64,000 nt of DNA from CBDCWQ01 sp965223435 (GCA_965223435.1 CBDCWQ010000023.1:930001-994000), one strand, 5' to 3'. Shown: positions 40,969-50,860, numbered from the stretch's first letter. Notes: generated by a model from the letters alone, not told the origin. Numbers and translations: made by a program.

Positions 40969-41509
40969 GGACCCTGGGGTGCCGGCTCACGTACTTCCGC
41001 GTACACTCCCATGAGAAGGTTCGAAGCGATAATTGATGCGTGGATGTATGCCTCAAACGACCGTAGGGTTCGCCCAGTGCATCGATACAGACCAAAGACT
41101 CTTTTGAGAAATGAGATGGTGCCTTCTATGCCTGCGCGAAAATGCCGAAGTGCCCTGTAGACTTTCGGGCTACTCACGAGGTCCGACAAGCTGAGGTCAC
41201 AGAGCTTACTTGAAAGCAACATCTCGGATGTCCAGCGATTTCATTTGATGATGATGTCTGTGTGCGGTTCAAGAACGGACACAATCTTTCCTTGTTCGGT
41301 ACTGTCTCGCCTTTGAGTACTCGACGACGAGCTTGCTGGATAACACGCTCTGTGGGGGTTCCGTACCGTCGCAGCTTTTCCATGAGGGTGAACGTTGATT
41401 TGTCTGGTTTGTCCAGACCCTCTGGGCGCCCCCAAGCCTGGGCTGCAGATTGTGCTGTTTTCTCAGTGATTGCGATCAAGTCTGGGTATGGGAGGATGCG
41501 GTTCTCCAT
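40969..41509 (-). pseudogene. Broken insertion-sequence transposase (ISNCY-like)
   Basis: The minus strand gives, in changing frames, RRYGTPTERVIQQARRRVLK, EQGKIVSVLEPHTDIIIK, then FRAGIEGTISFLKRVFGLYR and FEAYIHASIIASNLLMGVYA. The FEPHT-like strand followed by a GIEGxISxLKRxFGLxR helix is the C-terminal half of DDE transposases of the ISNCY-like or IS1182-like kind. At least one frameshift and a large internal deletion. Its last 42 bp recur at 26234-26275. Confidence 0.7.
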
Positions 41510-41684
41510 TCCCTTCGCATTCTGGATCTTGATGAACGCCGTTTTCCGCGACGATTATGGTTGGTAAACTGAACATTGACAATTGTCTTTGCTTGCTCGA
41601 GTAGCCGAGTAAGAACGCGAACGCAGCAGGAGTCAGCATAGGAGATGGTCATGGCAAAGCCCCATCCTGACATTCGGAGAAAAA

Positions 41685-42010
41685 ATGCGTGTCTTCGAGC
41701 ATGCCAGCCGTGATAACGTGTCGAAATCATGCCGGTATTTTGGCATATCCCGCGAGACATTCTATTGCTGGAGACGTCTTTTCCGAGAAAAGGGGCCGCA
41801 GGGACTCATTAACAGCAAGCCCTGCCCTCAGAACCCCGCGCTCCGACTGCCTGCGGAGGTCGAAAAAAGTACTCCATGTCCGAAAGACCTATCACCTCGG
41901 GCCGCGCAGAATCGTTTGGTATCTGAGCCGATACCATGGGGTCAAAATCTCAGAGCGTGCGCCGGAACCGCAATCTCCCAATCTCACACCGAGGCAACCT
42001 GTATTGACTC
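41685..42010 (+). pseudogene. Broken IS481-like transposase, N-terminal part
   Basis: VFEHASRDNVSKSCRYFGIS and RETFYCWRRLFREKGPQGL form the helix-turn-helix start of an IS481-type transposase. After a frameshift the text continues VLHVRKTYHLGPRRIVWYLS and RYHGVKIS. The catalytic DDE core is missing. Lies head-to-head with the other transposase remnant. Confidence 0.7.
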
Positions 42011-42077
42011 AAGAGTGCACTGCCCTATACTGGCTACAAGATTGAAATCATATAGCCTTTCGGTTTCGGGGCGGGCT

Positions 42078-43571
42078 CTAGTTTAGTACCAAGAATAGAG
42101 AGTGACCCTGTCGATGAACGCGCAGGAGCACCGATTCCTTCACTTGCTTGTAAAGTTTTCGAAAATCCTCCATCGACCCGACCTTCTTTCGGTTGACCTC
42201 CAAGACGACGTCGCCTGGCTTTAGACCGGCCCGCGCTGCACGACTACCTTGGGCCACGTTGCTGACAACGACACCCTTTCGGATCCGGCCAGAAATCTCG
42301 AAACGTTGGCGTAATGCCTCGGTCAACGTTGCGATTGACGCGCCTCCGAGGGGGCCCTTGTCCTTGTCGATGGTCGTGCCTTCATCTGGGTCTCTTGTCT
42401 TTTCTTCTAGCTTTACAGTATATTTTTCGACCTCCCCGTCGCGGAGAACCTCAAGTATGGCCTCGTTGTTGGCACCAACGCTCGCGATAATGTTTCGGAG
42501 TCTTGAGGAGCTGTTCACCTTCTCTTGGTTCACGCCCAAAATCACATCTTGGGCCCGAATCCCGGCTTTTTCCGCAGGACCATCCTTAACTACGTCGGAC
42601 ACGAGCACCCCCTGGGCTTCTTTGATCTTGAGGGCTTTGGCCAGTTGAGGAGTTAGATCTTGAATCATGACTCCGAGGAAGCCGCGCACCACCTTCCCGC
42701 TCTTTACAAGGCTGCCCATGATCGACCTGACCATGTTGGAGGGGATCGCAAAGCCGATGCCTTGGTAGCCTCCACTTCGACTCAGGATCGCAGTATTGAT
42801 TCCGACAAGCTCACCCTTCAGGTTTAAGAGCGCACCCCCAGAGTTTCCCGGGTTGATGGCGGCGTCAGTCTGGATGAAATCCTCGTAGTCGACAATGCCC
42901 ACATTGGCTCGACCCTTGGCCGAGACGATGCCCATCGTGACCGTTTGTCCCACGCCGAATGGGTTTCCGATGGCGACCACCACCTCACCGAGTCGAAGGT
43001 CATCGGAGTTTCCAAAGGGGATGGTCTTCAGATCATCGGGCGCATCTTTGAGACGAAGAACAGCCACATCGCTGGGCGGGTCCGTGCCCACAACCTCGGC
43101 TTTAAACTCTCGTTTGTCAGACAGCGTGACTTGAATCTCTTCTGCCTTGGCCACCACGTGGTTGTTGGTCAGGATGATGCCATCATCTCCAACAATAACC
43201 CCGGATCCCAGACTTCGCTCAAGCCGCTCCCGTGGCTGGCCCTTGAACTGGAATCCCCTAAAGTCTTCAAAAAAGCGTTTCAAGAAGGGATCATTGAAGA
43301 AAGGAGATCCAAACGGTGTGTTTTGGGTTCGCACCGTCTTGGTGGATGAGATGTTGACGACGCTGGGGATCGCACGCTCGGAAACGTCCGCAATGGAAGC
43401 TGGGTCTTGCGCCAAAAAGCCCGGAGAAGGGTCTGGAGCCGCGGCCCTCGTATCCGACTTGTCGTGGTCCTTGTCGCACGGGCAGTTGTTTCCACCCGCG
43501 GAAGCACAGGTAACGGATGAAATCACAGCCATCAGCAATAGACCGTTCAGAACTGTTTTCCGGTATTTCAC
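42078..43571 (-). CDS. Do/DegP-type periplasmic serine protease with two PDZ domains
   Basis: 497 residues. The signal peptide ends with ...VTCASAG, and a Cys/Asp-rich stretch (NNCPCDKDHDKSD) follows. The protease domain has the triad His in LTNNHVVAKAEEI, Asp in SDVAVLRLKDAPD and Ser in AAINPGNSGGALLN. Two PDZ domains follow (GFLGVMIQDLTPQLAKALKI and VVVSNVAQGSRAARAGLKPG). It degrades or refolds damaged envelope proteins. Belongs to the heat/envelope-stress block with hsp20 and a second HtrA protein. Confidence 0.94.
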   Translation of the reverse strand: MKYRKTVLNGLLLMAVISSVTCASAGGNNCPCDKDHDKSDTRAAAPDPSPGFLAQDPASIADVSERAIPSVVNISSTKTVRTQNTPFGSPFFNDPFLKRFFEDFRGFQFKGQPRERLERSLGSGVIVGDDGIILTNNHVVAKAEEIQVTLSDKREFKAEVVGTDPPSDVAVLRLKDAPDDLKTIPFGNSDDLRLGEVVVAIGNPFGVGQTVTMGIVSAKGRANVGIVDYEDFIQTDAAINPGNSGGALLNLKGELVGINTAILSRSGGYQGIGFAIPSNMVRSIMGSLVKSGKVVRGFLGVMIQDLTPQLAKALKIKEAQGVLVSDVVKDGPAEKAGIRAQDVILGVNQEKVNSSSRLRNIIASVGANNEAILEVLRDGEVEKYTVKLEEKTRDPDEGTTIDKDKGPLGGASIATLTEALRQRFEISGRIRKGVVVSNVAQGSRAARAGLKPGDVVLEVNRKKVGSMEDFRKLYKQVKESVLLRVHRQGHSLFLVLN

Positions 43572-43628
43572 TTTGGTTATCTCCTCACATCAAGTTTCAA
43601 TATGTCGGGCAGCGGTGTGTGGCCTTTG

Positions 43629-44174
43629 TCAGGTAGCCTCACCCGTTTCTCCTTCGGATTCGCTTCGTTGGTCGTTGTGTTTTGAGTCGGCGTCAGATGT
43701 CGTCGGTTTGAGTCGAGGTTCGAGCTCACTCCGAGGGCGAACCCACGCATACGTCTCATCGTCCTGTGCTGTCGATGGTACGCCATCGAATGGTTCCCTT
43801 ATCGGTCTCGTGCCTGAGGGTGCCAGTTCAATGCGAGGTCCTCGTAGGATTGCCACAGATGGCATGACTTCGAACCATGGCGCTAAAAAGCGCTCCTGCC
43901 AGTGCAGAGGCCTCTGGTCCTTCTCTTGAGCCGGGATGACTTGCATGTTTACCAGCAGATCTTTCAGTTGCCGCGAAGCCCGACAGAGCTTCGGCAAAAG
44001 GTGCGGTCGGCTGGGTACACACTCTGCGTGGGTGACAACGTTCGACTGCATCTGGCTCATGCTGGATGGGAGTAGTCGCAAAGGATGCGCAATCGCTGTT
44101 GGGGCCATTCCAAGAAAAACGCCAAGGGCGGCCACTGAGGCCACCACAATGCTTTGAGTATTAATTCGACCCAT
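43629..44174 (-). CDS. Hypothetical secreted protein
   Basis: About 181 residues from the ATG at 44174, with AAAGGAGG upstream. The signal peptide is MGRINTQSIVVASVAALGVF continuing to ...TAIAHP. The mature part has no recognised domain; it contains a Cys pair (HAECVPSRPHLLPKLCRASR) and an Asp/Glu-rich C terminus. Placed between hsp20 and the Do-type protease, in the same direction, so perhaps an envelope-stress protein. Confidence 0.6.
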   Translation of the reverse strand: MGRINTQSIVVASVAALGVFLGMAPTAIAHPLRLLPSSMSQMQSNVVTHAECVPSRPHLLPKLCRASRQLKDLLVNMQVIPAQEKDQRPLHWQERFLAPWFEVMPSVAILRGPRIELAPSGTRPIREPFDGVPSTAQDDETYAWVRPRSELEPRLKPTTSDADSKHNDQRSESEGETGEAT

Positions 44175-44204
44175 GGTGCTCGTCCTCCTTTCTCTCGGGG
44201 TCGG

Positions 44205-44255
44205 CGCGTTGCGCGTATGGGCCTCGCCTTGTGCGTCGCCCATACGCGCAACGCG
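44205..44255. repeat. Perfect 18-bp inverted repeat with 15-base loop
   Basis: Arms 44205-44222 and 44238-44255 are perfectly complementary, very GC-rich and contain TTGCGCGTATGGGC. It lies between the end of the hsp20 gene and the start of the secreted-protein gene on the minus strand. A strong hairpin there could stop transcription or protect an mRNA end; no U-tract follows on the minus strand, so a plain rho-independent terminator is not certain. Confidence 0.7.
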
Positions 44256-44275
44256 TGTGTCTTTGCCTGTGTGTC

Positions 44276-44824
44276 TTACTGGCTGCTTCGGATAGGGACC
44301 TTTTTGGCAGCCCGAGCCGTCGCTGTCTTAGGCAATCGGATACTGAGCACACCCTTTTTAAAGGTGGCTTCCGCCCGCTCAGTGTCGACCTCGACCGGCA
44401 ATGGGATGGTCCTCTCAAACGAACCGTAGGATCTCTCCGTTCGGTAGTACCCGTCTTCTTCAGAGGTCTCCTCGACCTTCTTTTCTCCACATATCGAAAG
44501 CGAATCATCGTGGACAGTCAGATGAATATCCTTCTCCTCCATGCCGGGGAGCTCAGCCGTGACACGCAGGTGCTTTTTCTCATCCGCGATGTCGATAGTG
44601 GGCGCAAAGGAAGCGGGGCTAAAGTCTCCATACCAGCTACCAAAGTCACTGAGGCTGCGGGTCCAGTTGTTTCCAAAGGGATCTGCGAAGAACAGATCGA
44701 ACATTCGGTCCATCTCGCTCCTCATTTGAACGAGCGGATGCTGCCCCGAACTCGTGGTGGTCGGTTTGGACACCGTGCCTTTGCGGTCTCGTTTGAAGGG
44801 AATCAGGTTTTTGAGGCTCTTCAT
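44276..44824 (-). CDS. Small heat-shock protein, Hsp20/alpha-crystallin family
   Basis: 182 residues, longer N-terminal arm than the other two. HLRVTAELPGMEEKDIHLTV, SICGEKKVEETSEEDGYYRT and ERAEATFKKGVLSIRLPKTA make the alpha-crystallin domain. It is a third holdase in this window and the most like the widespread bacterial Hsp20 proteins that carry the phrase YYRTERSYGSFER. Followed by the strong hairpin at 44205-44255. Confidence 0.93.
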   Translation of the reverse strand: MKSLKNLIPFKRDRKGTVSKPTTTSSGQHPLVQMRSEMDRMFDLFFADPFGNNWTRSLSDFGSWYGDFSPASFAPTIDIADEKKHLRVTAELPGMEEKDIHLTVHDDSLSICGEKKVEETSEEDGYYRTERSYGSFERTIPLPVEVDTERAEATFKKGVLSIRLPKTATARAAKKVPIRSSQ

Positions 44825-44988
44825 GTCTATACTCCTTTAGCGGCGAGGCGGTAGCCGAAGGGTACTGCGTGCATGAGGCGTACGTGCAGCACCACCAAGC
44901 GCATGGCCCGGGCTCGCCGACGTCAATCTCTGTTTGCTAACCAACCTAATCACGGAACCAGGACGGTCAAGCACAAGGAAAAAAATCG

Positions 44989-45117
44989 TTAAGCCGCCTG
45001 CGTTGCTTTGACGCTGTCGGACGCTTTGTTGTGCACAAAAAGTACCGCCAGGATGGCCGTAAGGGCCAGGAGCCAGTAAAGCGGAGCTGGGCCCCAAAGT
45101 TTTTGAGGTGTGCGCAT
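44989..45117 (-). CDS. 42-residue single-helix membrane protein
   Basis: A short gene: GGGAGG lies eight bases before an ATG at 45117, then MRTPQKLWGPAPLYWLLALT and a hydrophobic stretch ILAVLFVHNK, ending in ...ATQAA. One TM helix, positive inside. The good ribosome-binding site and compact frame argue for a real small protein. It precedes the hsp20 gene on the same strand, suggesting a stress-linked membrane peptide. Confidence 0.5.
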   Translation of the reverse strand: MRTPQKLWGPAPLYWLLALTAILAVLFVHNKASDSVKATQAA

Positions 45118-45268
45118 GGTGTGTCCTCCCTTCTCGCGCGGGTTTCATGTGGGACATAGCCACAAAAAAAAGACGGTCAAGGATCACCACCACTTGACGG
45201 TATTGCCACGGCGACTATCACGAAAATAGGCACAGATTGGGTCTAGGGAGGGCCCCCAGGCTCAAGGG

Positions 45269-45508
45269 ATGTCACCCAATCAGCGGGGTGCGCGGGTTGG
45301 TGCTCGGGCCACCGGCATAGAGCGCAAACCGGGCACCCTCGTGGTCGTCCTCAGTAACATCGAGATGGGCGCAGGAGGGGTGACCGACGACCGACCCGCC
45401 ACGGATTTTATCGCGCGCCGACTGGTCGACTACCGGGTCGCTCGACCTCCGCCCACGTGTGGGGCACCGGTCGAGCTTGAACCCTCAGTCTATCACGACG
45501 AGGCCTAG
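45269..45508 (+). pseudogene. N-terminal scrap, possibly of a metallophosphoesterase
   Basis: The stretch GTLVVVLSNIEMGAGGVTDD, then ATDFIARRLVDY, resembles the first strand and metal-binding loop of calcineurin-like phosphoesterases, where a D-x-H-x-G motif would be expected; here the residues are N-x-E-x-G. The rest of the enzyme is missing. Tentative. Confidence 0.3.
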
Positions 45509-46576
45509 GGGAACCGATCGGCGCCTACCATTGCGGACAACCGTTACGTGAGCTCGGGTCCCTGGTTCTCGCCCGTCCAAGGCGTTGTATAGGTCGTCGT
45601 AGTTGACAATTTCCTTGGCATCAATGCGGACAATGACGTCACCCACGAACGTTCCACGTCGTGTCCGTTTCAGTCCGCGAAGTCCAGCTTTGTGAGCAGG
45701 GCCACCACGGACGACGGAACCAATAATAACACCCCGAATACCCGCTCGCCTGGCAAGTGCATCCGAAATGATCTCGATTCCAAACCCTACGCGTCTCGGC
45801 TTTCCGTAGGTGATGATCTGAGGAACGACACGGCGCAACGTTTGTGCGGGTACAGCGAATCCAATACCCGCCGACTGGCCAACCTTTGTGAAGATCATAG
45901 TATTCATGCCAATGAGCCGGCCCCGCCGATCCAAAAGCGGACCACCTGAGTTTCCTGGGTTGATGGAGGCGTCCGTCTGGATCATGTTGGGGATGGTTAC
46001 GCCCCCATAGCCTCTTACTTCTCGATCCAGGGCGCTCACAACGCCTACCGTGAGTGTGTGGTCCAGACCAAACGGGTTACCGATCGCGATCGCAGTTTGG
46101 CCAACCGCGAGCTTCACCTTCTGGGGAGCCAAGACGATCGGGACCAATGGATTTGTCGCCTTCCCTGGCTTGATCTTGAGCACTGCAATGTCCTTGTTGG
46201 GATCGCCACCGACGAATCGTGCTGGGTAGTCCGACCCATCGACCAACGTAACGACCAAAGACGTGCCCGAAGCAATCACGTGAAAGTTGGTCACGATATG
46301 GCCCTTTTTGTCCCAGACAAAGCCAGACCCAGTCCCTGCCTCCACCTCAGATTGCGCCATGGTCCAGAAATCTCGGACCAGCTTCTTCTGGGTAACGAAA
46401 ACGGTTGCGGGCGCCATACTTTGAAAGACCCGGATATTGTTTGACTCGTAGTCTTCCGCCGACAACCGGGCCGCCGGTGTCAAGCTCCCGGGAACTTCGG
46501 CAACGGCAAGACGGGGCATTATTCCCACCCACAACGTCCAGACTCCTATAGCTGTTTGGAAGCTTCTCTCGCACAC
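45485..46576 (-). CDS. HtrA-like trypsin-fold serine protease with one PDZ domain
   Basis: About 363 residues if GTG 46576 starts the signal peptide (QTAIGVWTLWVGIMPRLAVA); a longer frame to 46696 adds 40 unconserved residues. Triad: His in IVTNFHVIASGTS, Asp in NKDIAVLKIKPGK, Ser in ASINPGNSGGPLLDRRG. A single C-terminal PDZ domain has GFGIEIISDALARRAGIRG. Closer to DegS/DegQ-type proteins with one PDZ than to the Do-type at 42078. Role in envelope protein quality control. Confidence 0.9.
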   Translation of the reverse strand: MCERSFQTAIGVWTLWVGIMPRLAVAEVPGSLTPAARLSAEDYESNNIRVFQSMAPATVFVTQKKLVRDFWTMAQSEVEAGTGSGFVWDKKGHIVTNFHVIASGTSLVVTLVDGSDYPARFVGGDPNKDIAVLKIKPGKATNPLVPIVLAPQKVKLAVGQTAIAIGNPFGLDHTLTVGVVSALDREVRGYGGVTIPNMIQTDASINPGNSGGPLLDRRGRLIGMNTMIFTKVGQSAGIGFAVPAQTLRRVVPQIITYGKPRRVGFGIEIISDALARRAGIRGVIIGSVVRGGPAHKAGLRGLKRTRRGTFVGDVIVRIDAKEIVNYDDLYNALDGREPGTRAHVTVVRNGRRRSVPLGLVVID

Positions 46577-46845
46577 AGTCGCTCGACTTAAACCAGCCGA
46601 AAGCGTTTTGAAAGCTGAAAGCAGTCTCTGTCCTGCTTCTGTCCTACGAACGTGCGACAGGCGCTGTTGTAGCCCTCGTCTGGTCTGGGGACACAACGAG
46701 AATCACCCCACAAGGGAATGAAGACGCAGTCGCCGGGAGCATCGCGCAGCGAATTCCGGGTAAATCTCGGTGTTCGGTTGACGGGGCAGCCCCAGTAGAC
46801 TTTGGTACCAGACGTAATGGTCGTCTGTGCAGACAGGGGCGTGAA

Positions 46846-47544
46846 ATGTTGAACATTCGAAAAAGCAACGAGCGAGGGGTGGGTGAGCATGGTTGGCTGA
46901 GCTCGCGACACACCTTTTCATTCGCGGACTACTACGACCCACAGTTCAACGGCTACCGAGATCTTCGGGTCATCAACGAAGACCGAGTGGCCCCGGGGCA
47001 AGGGTTTGGAACTCACGGTCACCGTGACATGGAGATCTTGTCCTATGTCTTGTCCGGGGCTCTTGAGCACACAGACAGCATGGGAAACGGCTCAGTCATC
47101 GTCCCAGGTGACGTACAGCGGATGTCGGCTGGAACCGGGGTGCGCCACAGTGAATACAACCACAGCAAGATTGACCCCGTTCACTTTCTGCAGATTTGGA
47201 TTCAACCCAACGAGCGCAACCTGCCCCCGAGTTACGAGCAGAAAAGTTTCTCGGACGAAGACAAACACGGACGGTTCTGCCTGATCGCCTCAAGAGATGG
47301 TCGCGATGGATCGGTAACCCTCCATCAAGACGTCAATGTCTCGGCGGCGGTGCTCGACGCGAACGGTTCTGTTTCCTATGACAGACCGAAAGGACGCTAC
47401 CTATGGTTGCAAATCCTTAAGGGAAAAGTCGACGTCAATGGCCATGCGCTTTCGAGCGGCGACGGACTCTCAACGAACGACGTTGAGGTTATCTGGGTCC
47501 GCGGTCTCGAGCGTGCCGAAGCGTTGCTCTTCGACCTGGACTGA
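46846..47544 (+). CDS. Pirin family protein (YhhW-type)
   Basis: 232 residues, two cupin barrels. Metal-binding His/Glu cluster in GFGTHGHRDMEILSYVLSGA and GTGVRHSEYNHSKIDPVHFL; the start LNIRKSNERGVGEHGWLSSR and HTFSFADYYDPQFNGYRDLR is typical. Bacterial pirins of this type can have quercetin 2,3-dioxygenase activity; the physiological role is unclear. AGGGG precedes the ATG. A decayed second pirin gene follows directly. Confidence 0.92.
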   Translation: MLNIRKSNERGVGEHGWLSSRHTFSFADYYDPQFNGYRDLRVINEDRVAPGQGFGTHGHRDMEILSYVLSGALEHTDSMGNGSVIVPGDVQRMSAGTGVRHSEYNHSKIDPVHFLQIWIQPNERNLPPSYEQKSFSDEDKHGRFCLIASRDGRDGSVTLHQDVNVSAAVLDANGSVSYDRPKGRYLWLQILKGKVDVNGHALSSGDGLSTNDVEVIWVRGLERAEALLFDLD

Positions 47545-47659
47545 GCGTGCCTCCCGTGCGTCCGGGTTGGTCACCCGTTTCGCGGTTTGGTGGGTATCAA
47601 GGACCAACGTACCGCGGTGCGGCTCGAGTGGCGTGTGACGCAAGAGGTGTGACTCGACG

Positions 47660-48400
47660 CCGGCGGTCGAGACTATCATCGAGGGCCGCGCCCGCGACAT
47701 CGACGGTTTCAATGTCAGACGCGTTCTGCCTTCTAGCGCACGTCGTCTCGTTGGCCCGTTCATCTTCTTCGATCATATGGGGCCGGCGGCGCTCCCCCCT
47801 GAACGGGGCATGGAGGTGCGTCCACATGCGCATATCAACCTTGCGACCGTGACTTATCTGTTTGAGGGGAAACCGTGCACCGTGACAGCGTCGGCTCTCA
47901 CCAGCCCACACGTCCGGGTGCGAACAATTGGATGACGGCCGGCCGAGGCATCGTGCATTCGGAGCGGACGAGTGTGGAGGAGCGCGCGCGGGCGCCTCAT
48001 TTACACGGTATTCAGCTGTGGGTGGGCCTTGCCCAAAGAGCACGAGGAGACCGAGCCGGAGTTCCATCATCATCCCGCCGAGACGTTGCCCGATCTCGAG
48101 CGTGGCGGTGTTCACCTGCGTGTTCTCGCGGGCTCCGCCTTAGGAATGACCTCGCCGGTGCGTACGTTCTCGCCGCTCTTCTATTTGGAAGCGGTGATGT
48201 CTACGGGCTCGAAGGTGGATATGCCGACCGAACAGGACGACCGTGCGGCGTACGTTGTGTCGGGACGTGCCCACATCGGCCCTGAGGTTGCGGACGCGGG
48301 GCGCATGTTGGTGTTTTGTGCTGACCGGCCAGCCTCGATCGAGGCTGTGACCGACCATCTATTCAAGAAAATTGCCGTTGCAGGTCATTGCGTCGCTTAG
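47660..48400 (+). pseudogene. Second pirin-family gene, broken by frameshifts
   Basis: Three frames in order give RDIDGFNVRRVLPSSARRLV, PFIFFDHMGPAALPPERGME and INLATVTYLFEG; then HRDSVGSHQPTRPGANNWMT and AGRGIVHSERTS; then EPEFHHHPAETLPDLERGG with SPLFYLEAVMSTGSKVDMPT. Together they cover a whole pirin of the other main subtype. Two frameshifts (near 47875 and 48050) inactivate it. Order of parts is intact, so decay is recent. Confidence 0.85.
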
Positions 48401-48682
48401 GTGGCAAATGACTCCCAGGAACCATAGCTGCGTGGCCATAGAGGCCGAGTCCTCTCACCGGGTATCGAAGATGATTGTTTGGTGCCGGCGGTGGCGTATA
48501 GGGCGCGCTGATGCCGAGGCCTGTCATACGAAAGGTCTTACGGTTCCGCTTTGCTTTAATCGATTCTCGCCCCTCCAACTGTGCGGCGCGAAGGGTTGTG
48601 TCCGCTCCGGCGCAAGGGTCGCAACCTAGATCGTCTGCGCGGCTATTGTTCGAATGCCCTGCGCCATCCTGGTACCAGGATG

Positions 48683-49160
48683 TCATCCGTGATGCTCGCC
48701 ATCCATCCGCGGCAGCTTCCTCAGGTTAGTCGCCCGGTCGTATGATATTCCAAGCTTCAGGTACGTGTGCCCGCGTACAGTGACGCGTCTCCGGACTTTG
48801 TCGTGGAGCTCAAGACGTATGCTCCGCCAAAGTAGCCCCGGGTGGCCGTGCAGGCCGCGCCGCCGTTTGGCGTTTTGGCTCGAAACCACAACGACCATGG
48901 CATGACCGGGCGTTACCTCGAAGGAAAGCAGGGGACAGGTATATGTCTTCTGAGAATCTCTTGCCTTACGCATTGCTGCTTTGTCGAAGTAGTTGGCCAC
49001 CGCGACCTCCGCTCCCGGCAGTTTAGGCACTCGATTTGGATCCCGAACGATCAGCCGGGTGGGAATATTCAGGTTAGCGAGCTTGCGGGCGACGCTTCCG
49101 CCCAGGTTTCCGGTGGCGCCGGTGATTGCGATGGGTACTTTGATCGTGAGGTCTCCCTTA
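48683..49160 (-). pseudogene. NmrA-like NAD(P)-binding gene, decayed
   Basis: KVPIAITGATGNLGGSVARK and LANLNIPTRLIVRDPNRV are the NmrA-type Rossmann start with the GATGNLG nucleotide loop. The expected start codon before KVPIAITG is ATC instead of ATG although AAGGGAG stands at the correct distance. After about 65 residues the similarity is lost through frame changes. Relatives are NADPH-dependent reductases or redox sensors. Confidence 0.7.
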
Positions 49161-49171
49161 GAAAACAAAAG

Positions 49172-49800
49172 TTACGCGAATACAACGCTGCGCATCGACA
49201 ACGAGCCCATGTCAAAACCTTCGATGGGAAAACGTGCCGTGTCGCCATCATCGGTTGCGCCGTACACATAGCCACCAATGGTCGGGCGTGGGATGGGACC
49301 TTTTTCCGTCATCGGTGTCGGGCCACATTGAAAGGAGACGTAGCTCATCACGTTGCTCAAGGGCGTTCTTAGTCTCTTTATCAAAGCGCTGGGCCCACGA
49401 CGGAGATTCAACGATAGTTCCCCGGTGTACACGCCCCAAAGCGTCCTGGAGGTTATGTGCGACGTTGCCACTGCCCAAGATCAAGGCCCCCTCCTCGCGG
49501 AGCGCACCCAGTGACCGGGCGAGGGTCAAATGCCCCTTGGCATCGAGTCCTCGGTCGATGCTGAGTTGGACCACCGGGATGTTGGCCTCAGGGTACATCC
49601 AGCGAAGTACACTCCATGTGCCGTGATCGAGGCCCCACTCGGTATCGACCGATGCCCGTTCCCGGCCGAGCAACTGAGTCACCTGCTTGGCAAGCTCTGG
49701 CCGGCCCGGAGCCGGGTAGCTGATCTCGTACAACGCCGAGGAAATCCAACGAAGTCATGGATGGTCGCCGGATTTGAGATGCCGGTCAGATAGGGTCCCA
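49172..49800 (-). pseudogene. Extradiol dioxygenase (4,5-DOPA dioxygenase/YgiD-like), decayed
   Basis: Frame one gives NPATIHDFVGFP; frame two LYEISYPAPGRPELAKQVTQ, TEWGLDHGTWSVLRWMYPEA and SGNVAHNL; frame three GFDMGSLSMRSVVF. These are the order and motifs of LigB-type DOPA dioxygenases. The N-terminal third is missing and replaced by a lipoprotein-like leader (LLLAFASVTACQHAST, up to 49967). At least two frameshifts. The His and Glu residues for iron are partly lost. Confidence 0.75.
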
Positions 49801-49975
49801 TCGTTAGTGGCAGTGGGATGCGCTGCGGATCGAGTTGACGCATGTTGACATGCAGTCACACTCGCGAACGCCAACAGCAGCATGACACGACTCAACGTCC
49901 TGTTCCTACCTGTCGAGCCGTACGACGATCTTGTGTGCTTTAGGCCATTCGTTTTCTCGCTTTGCATTTTACCCC

Positions 49976-50356
49976 CTAAAACATTGTGTTGGTATTGGCG
50001 GATCGTTCGGGAACAATCTGGAGTACATCCCAGTGTTCGATGATCTTGCCGTGCTTATCGAATCGAAAAATGTCGATGCCGGCATAGTCCTGATCACCGG
50101 GCCACTCTTGGTAGCAGTGCAGTACAACGTATTCACCTTCTGCGATGGCTCGCTTGAAAGTCACACGCTTGCCTGGATATTCCCTAGCCATCCGTTCGAA
50201 ATATGCGATAAAGGCCTCCTTGCCGTCAGCGACCTCCGGGTTGTGTTGAATGTACGCCTCTCCTACGAAGCGCTCGACTGCTTCGGCGGGCTTTGACTGG
50301 TTGAACATCAAGTCATAGAAGGCCTTAGCGTTTTTCTTGTTCTGTTCCGCGGACAT
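49976..50356 (-). CDS. SnoaL/NTF2-like protein
   Basis: 126 residues, intact. NAKAFYDLMFNQSKPAEAVE, AYIQHNPEVADGKEAFIAYF, VVLHCYQEWPGDQDYAGIDI and IIEHWDVLQ are the cone-shaped alpha-beta barrel motifs of the SnoaL-like group, small enzymes or binding proteins of varied activity. AAAGGA precedes the ATG. The only undamaged gene between decayed neighbours; divergent from the LysR remnant. Confidence 0.85.
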   Translation of the reverse strand: MSAEQNKKNAKAFYDLMFNQSKPAEAVERFVGEAYIQHNPEVADGKEAFIAYFERMAREYPGKRVTFKRAIAEGEYVVLHCYQEWPGDQDYAGIDIFRFDKHGKIIEHWDVLQIVPERSANTNTMF

Positions 50357-50465
50357 ACAGCTGGATCCTTTCTCTCATATTCCTAGCCTGCGAGTCGAAT
50401 TTCACAAATCTCAAAGTGATAATTCGCAGTTGAGAATTACTAAATTTGGTCCTAGATCGCTTGAT

Positions 50466-50860
50466 ATGAAGTCTGAGGGAGCCGCGTCGGATGCTCGCAA
50501 TCCATTAAGGGGAATCAACCTCAGCCACCTGCCAGTCCTAGATGCCTTGCTCCGACATCGCAGCGCCTCGGAAGCGGCCACTGAGTTGGGTGTTACGCCA
50601 TCGGCCATAAATTCTTTCACGATGGCGCCCGAAATCGTTGCGGCCACCGACGCGGTCTTGACGTTACCAACCCGACTCGCGCGCGCCGTTGCGGCGGTTC
50701 CGGTCTACGCGTGCTCGAACCTCCCCTACCTTATCCAAGTTTCTCTGTCGACGTTTCTTGGAACCGAGGACGCGAGGACGAAGCGCTCAGGTGGATCCGC
50801 GCGCAACTTCACTCCACCGCGGCGAAGGCCTTCGGCCGGTCGTGATCGCCATTGTTCAGG
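50466..50860 (+). pseudogene. LysR-type regulator with internal deletion
   Basis: The N-terminal winged helix is present (NLSHLPVLDALLRHRSASEA, then ATELGVTPSAIN), but the text jumps directly to the end of the effector domain (APEIVAATDAVLTLPTRLAR). About 200 residues are deleted, followed by a frameshift (VSWNRGREDEALRWIRAQL in another frame). A LysR regulator divergent from the NTF2-like gene was probably its controller. Confidence 0.75.

Noticed and set aside
46577..46845. Possible sigma-54 promoter before the HtrA-like gene or pirin
   Set aside because: All GG/GC pairs have wrong spacing and no palindrome is present.
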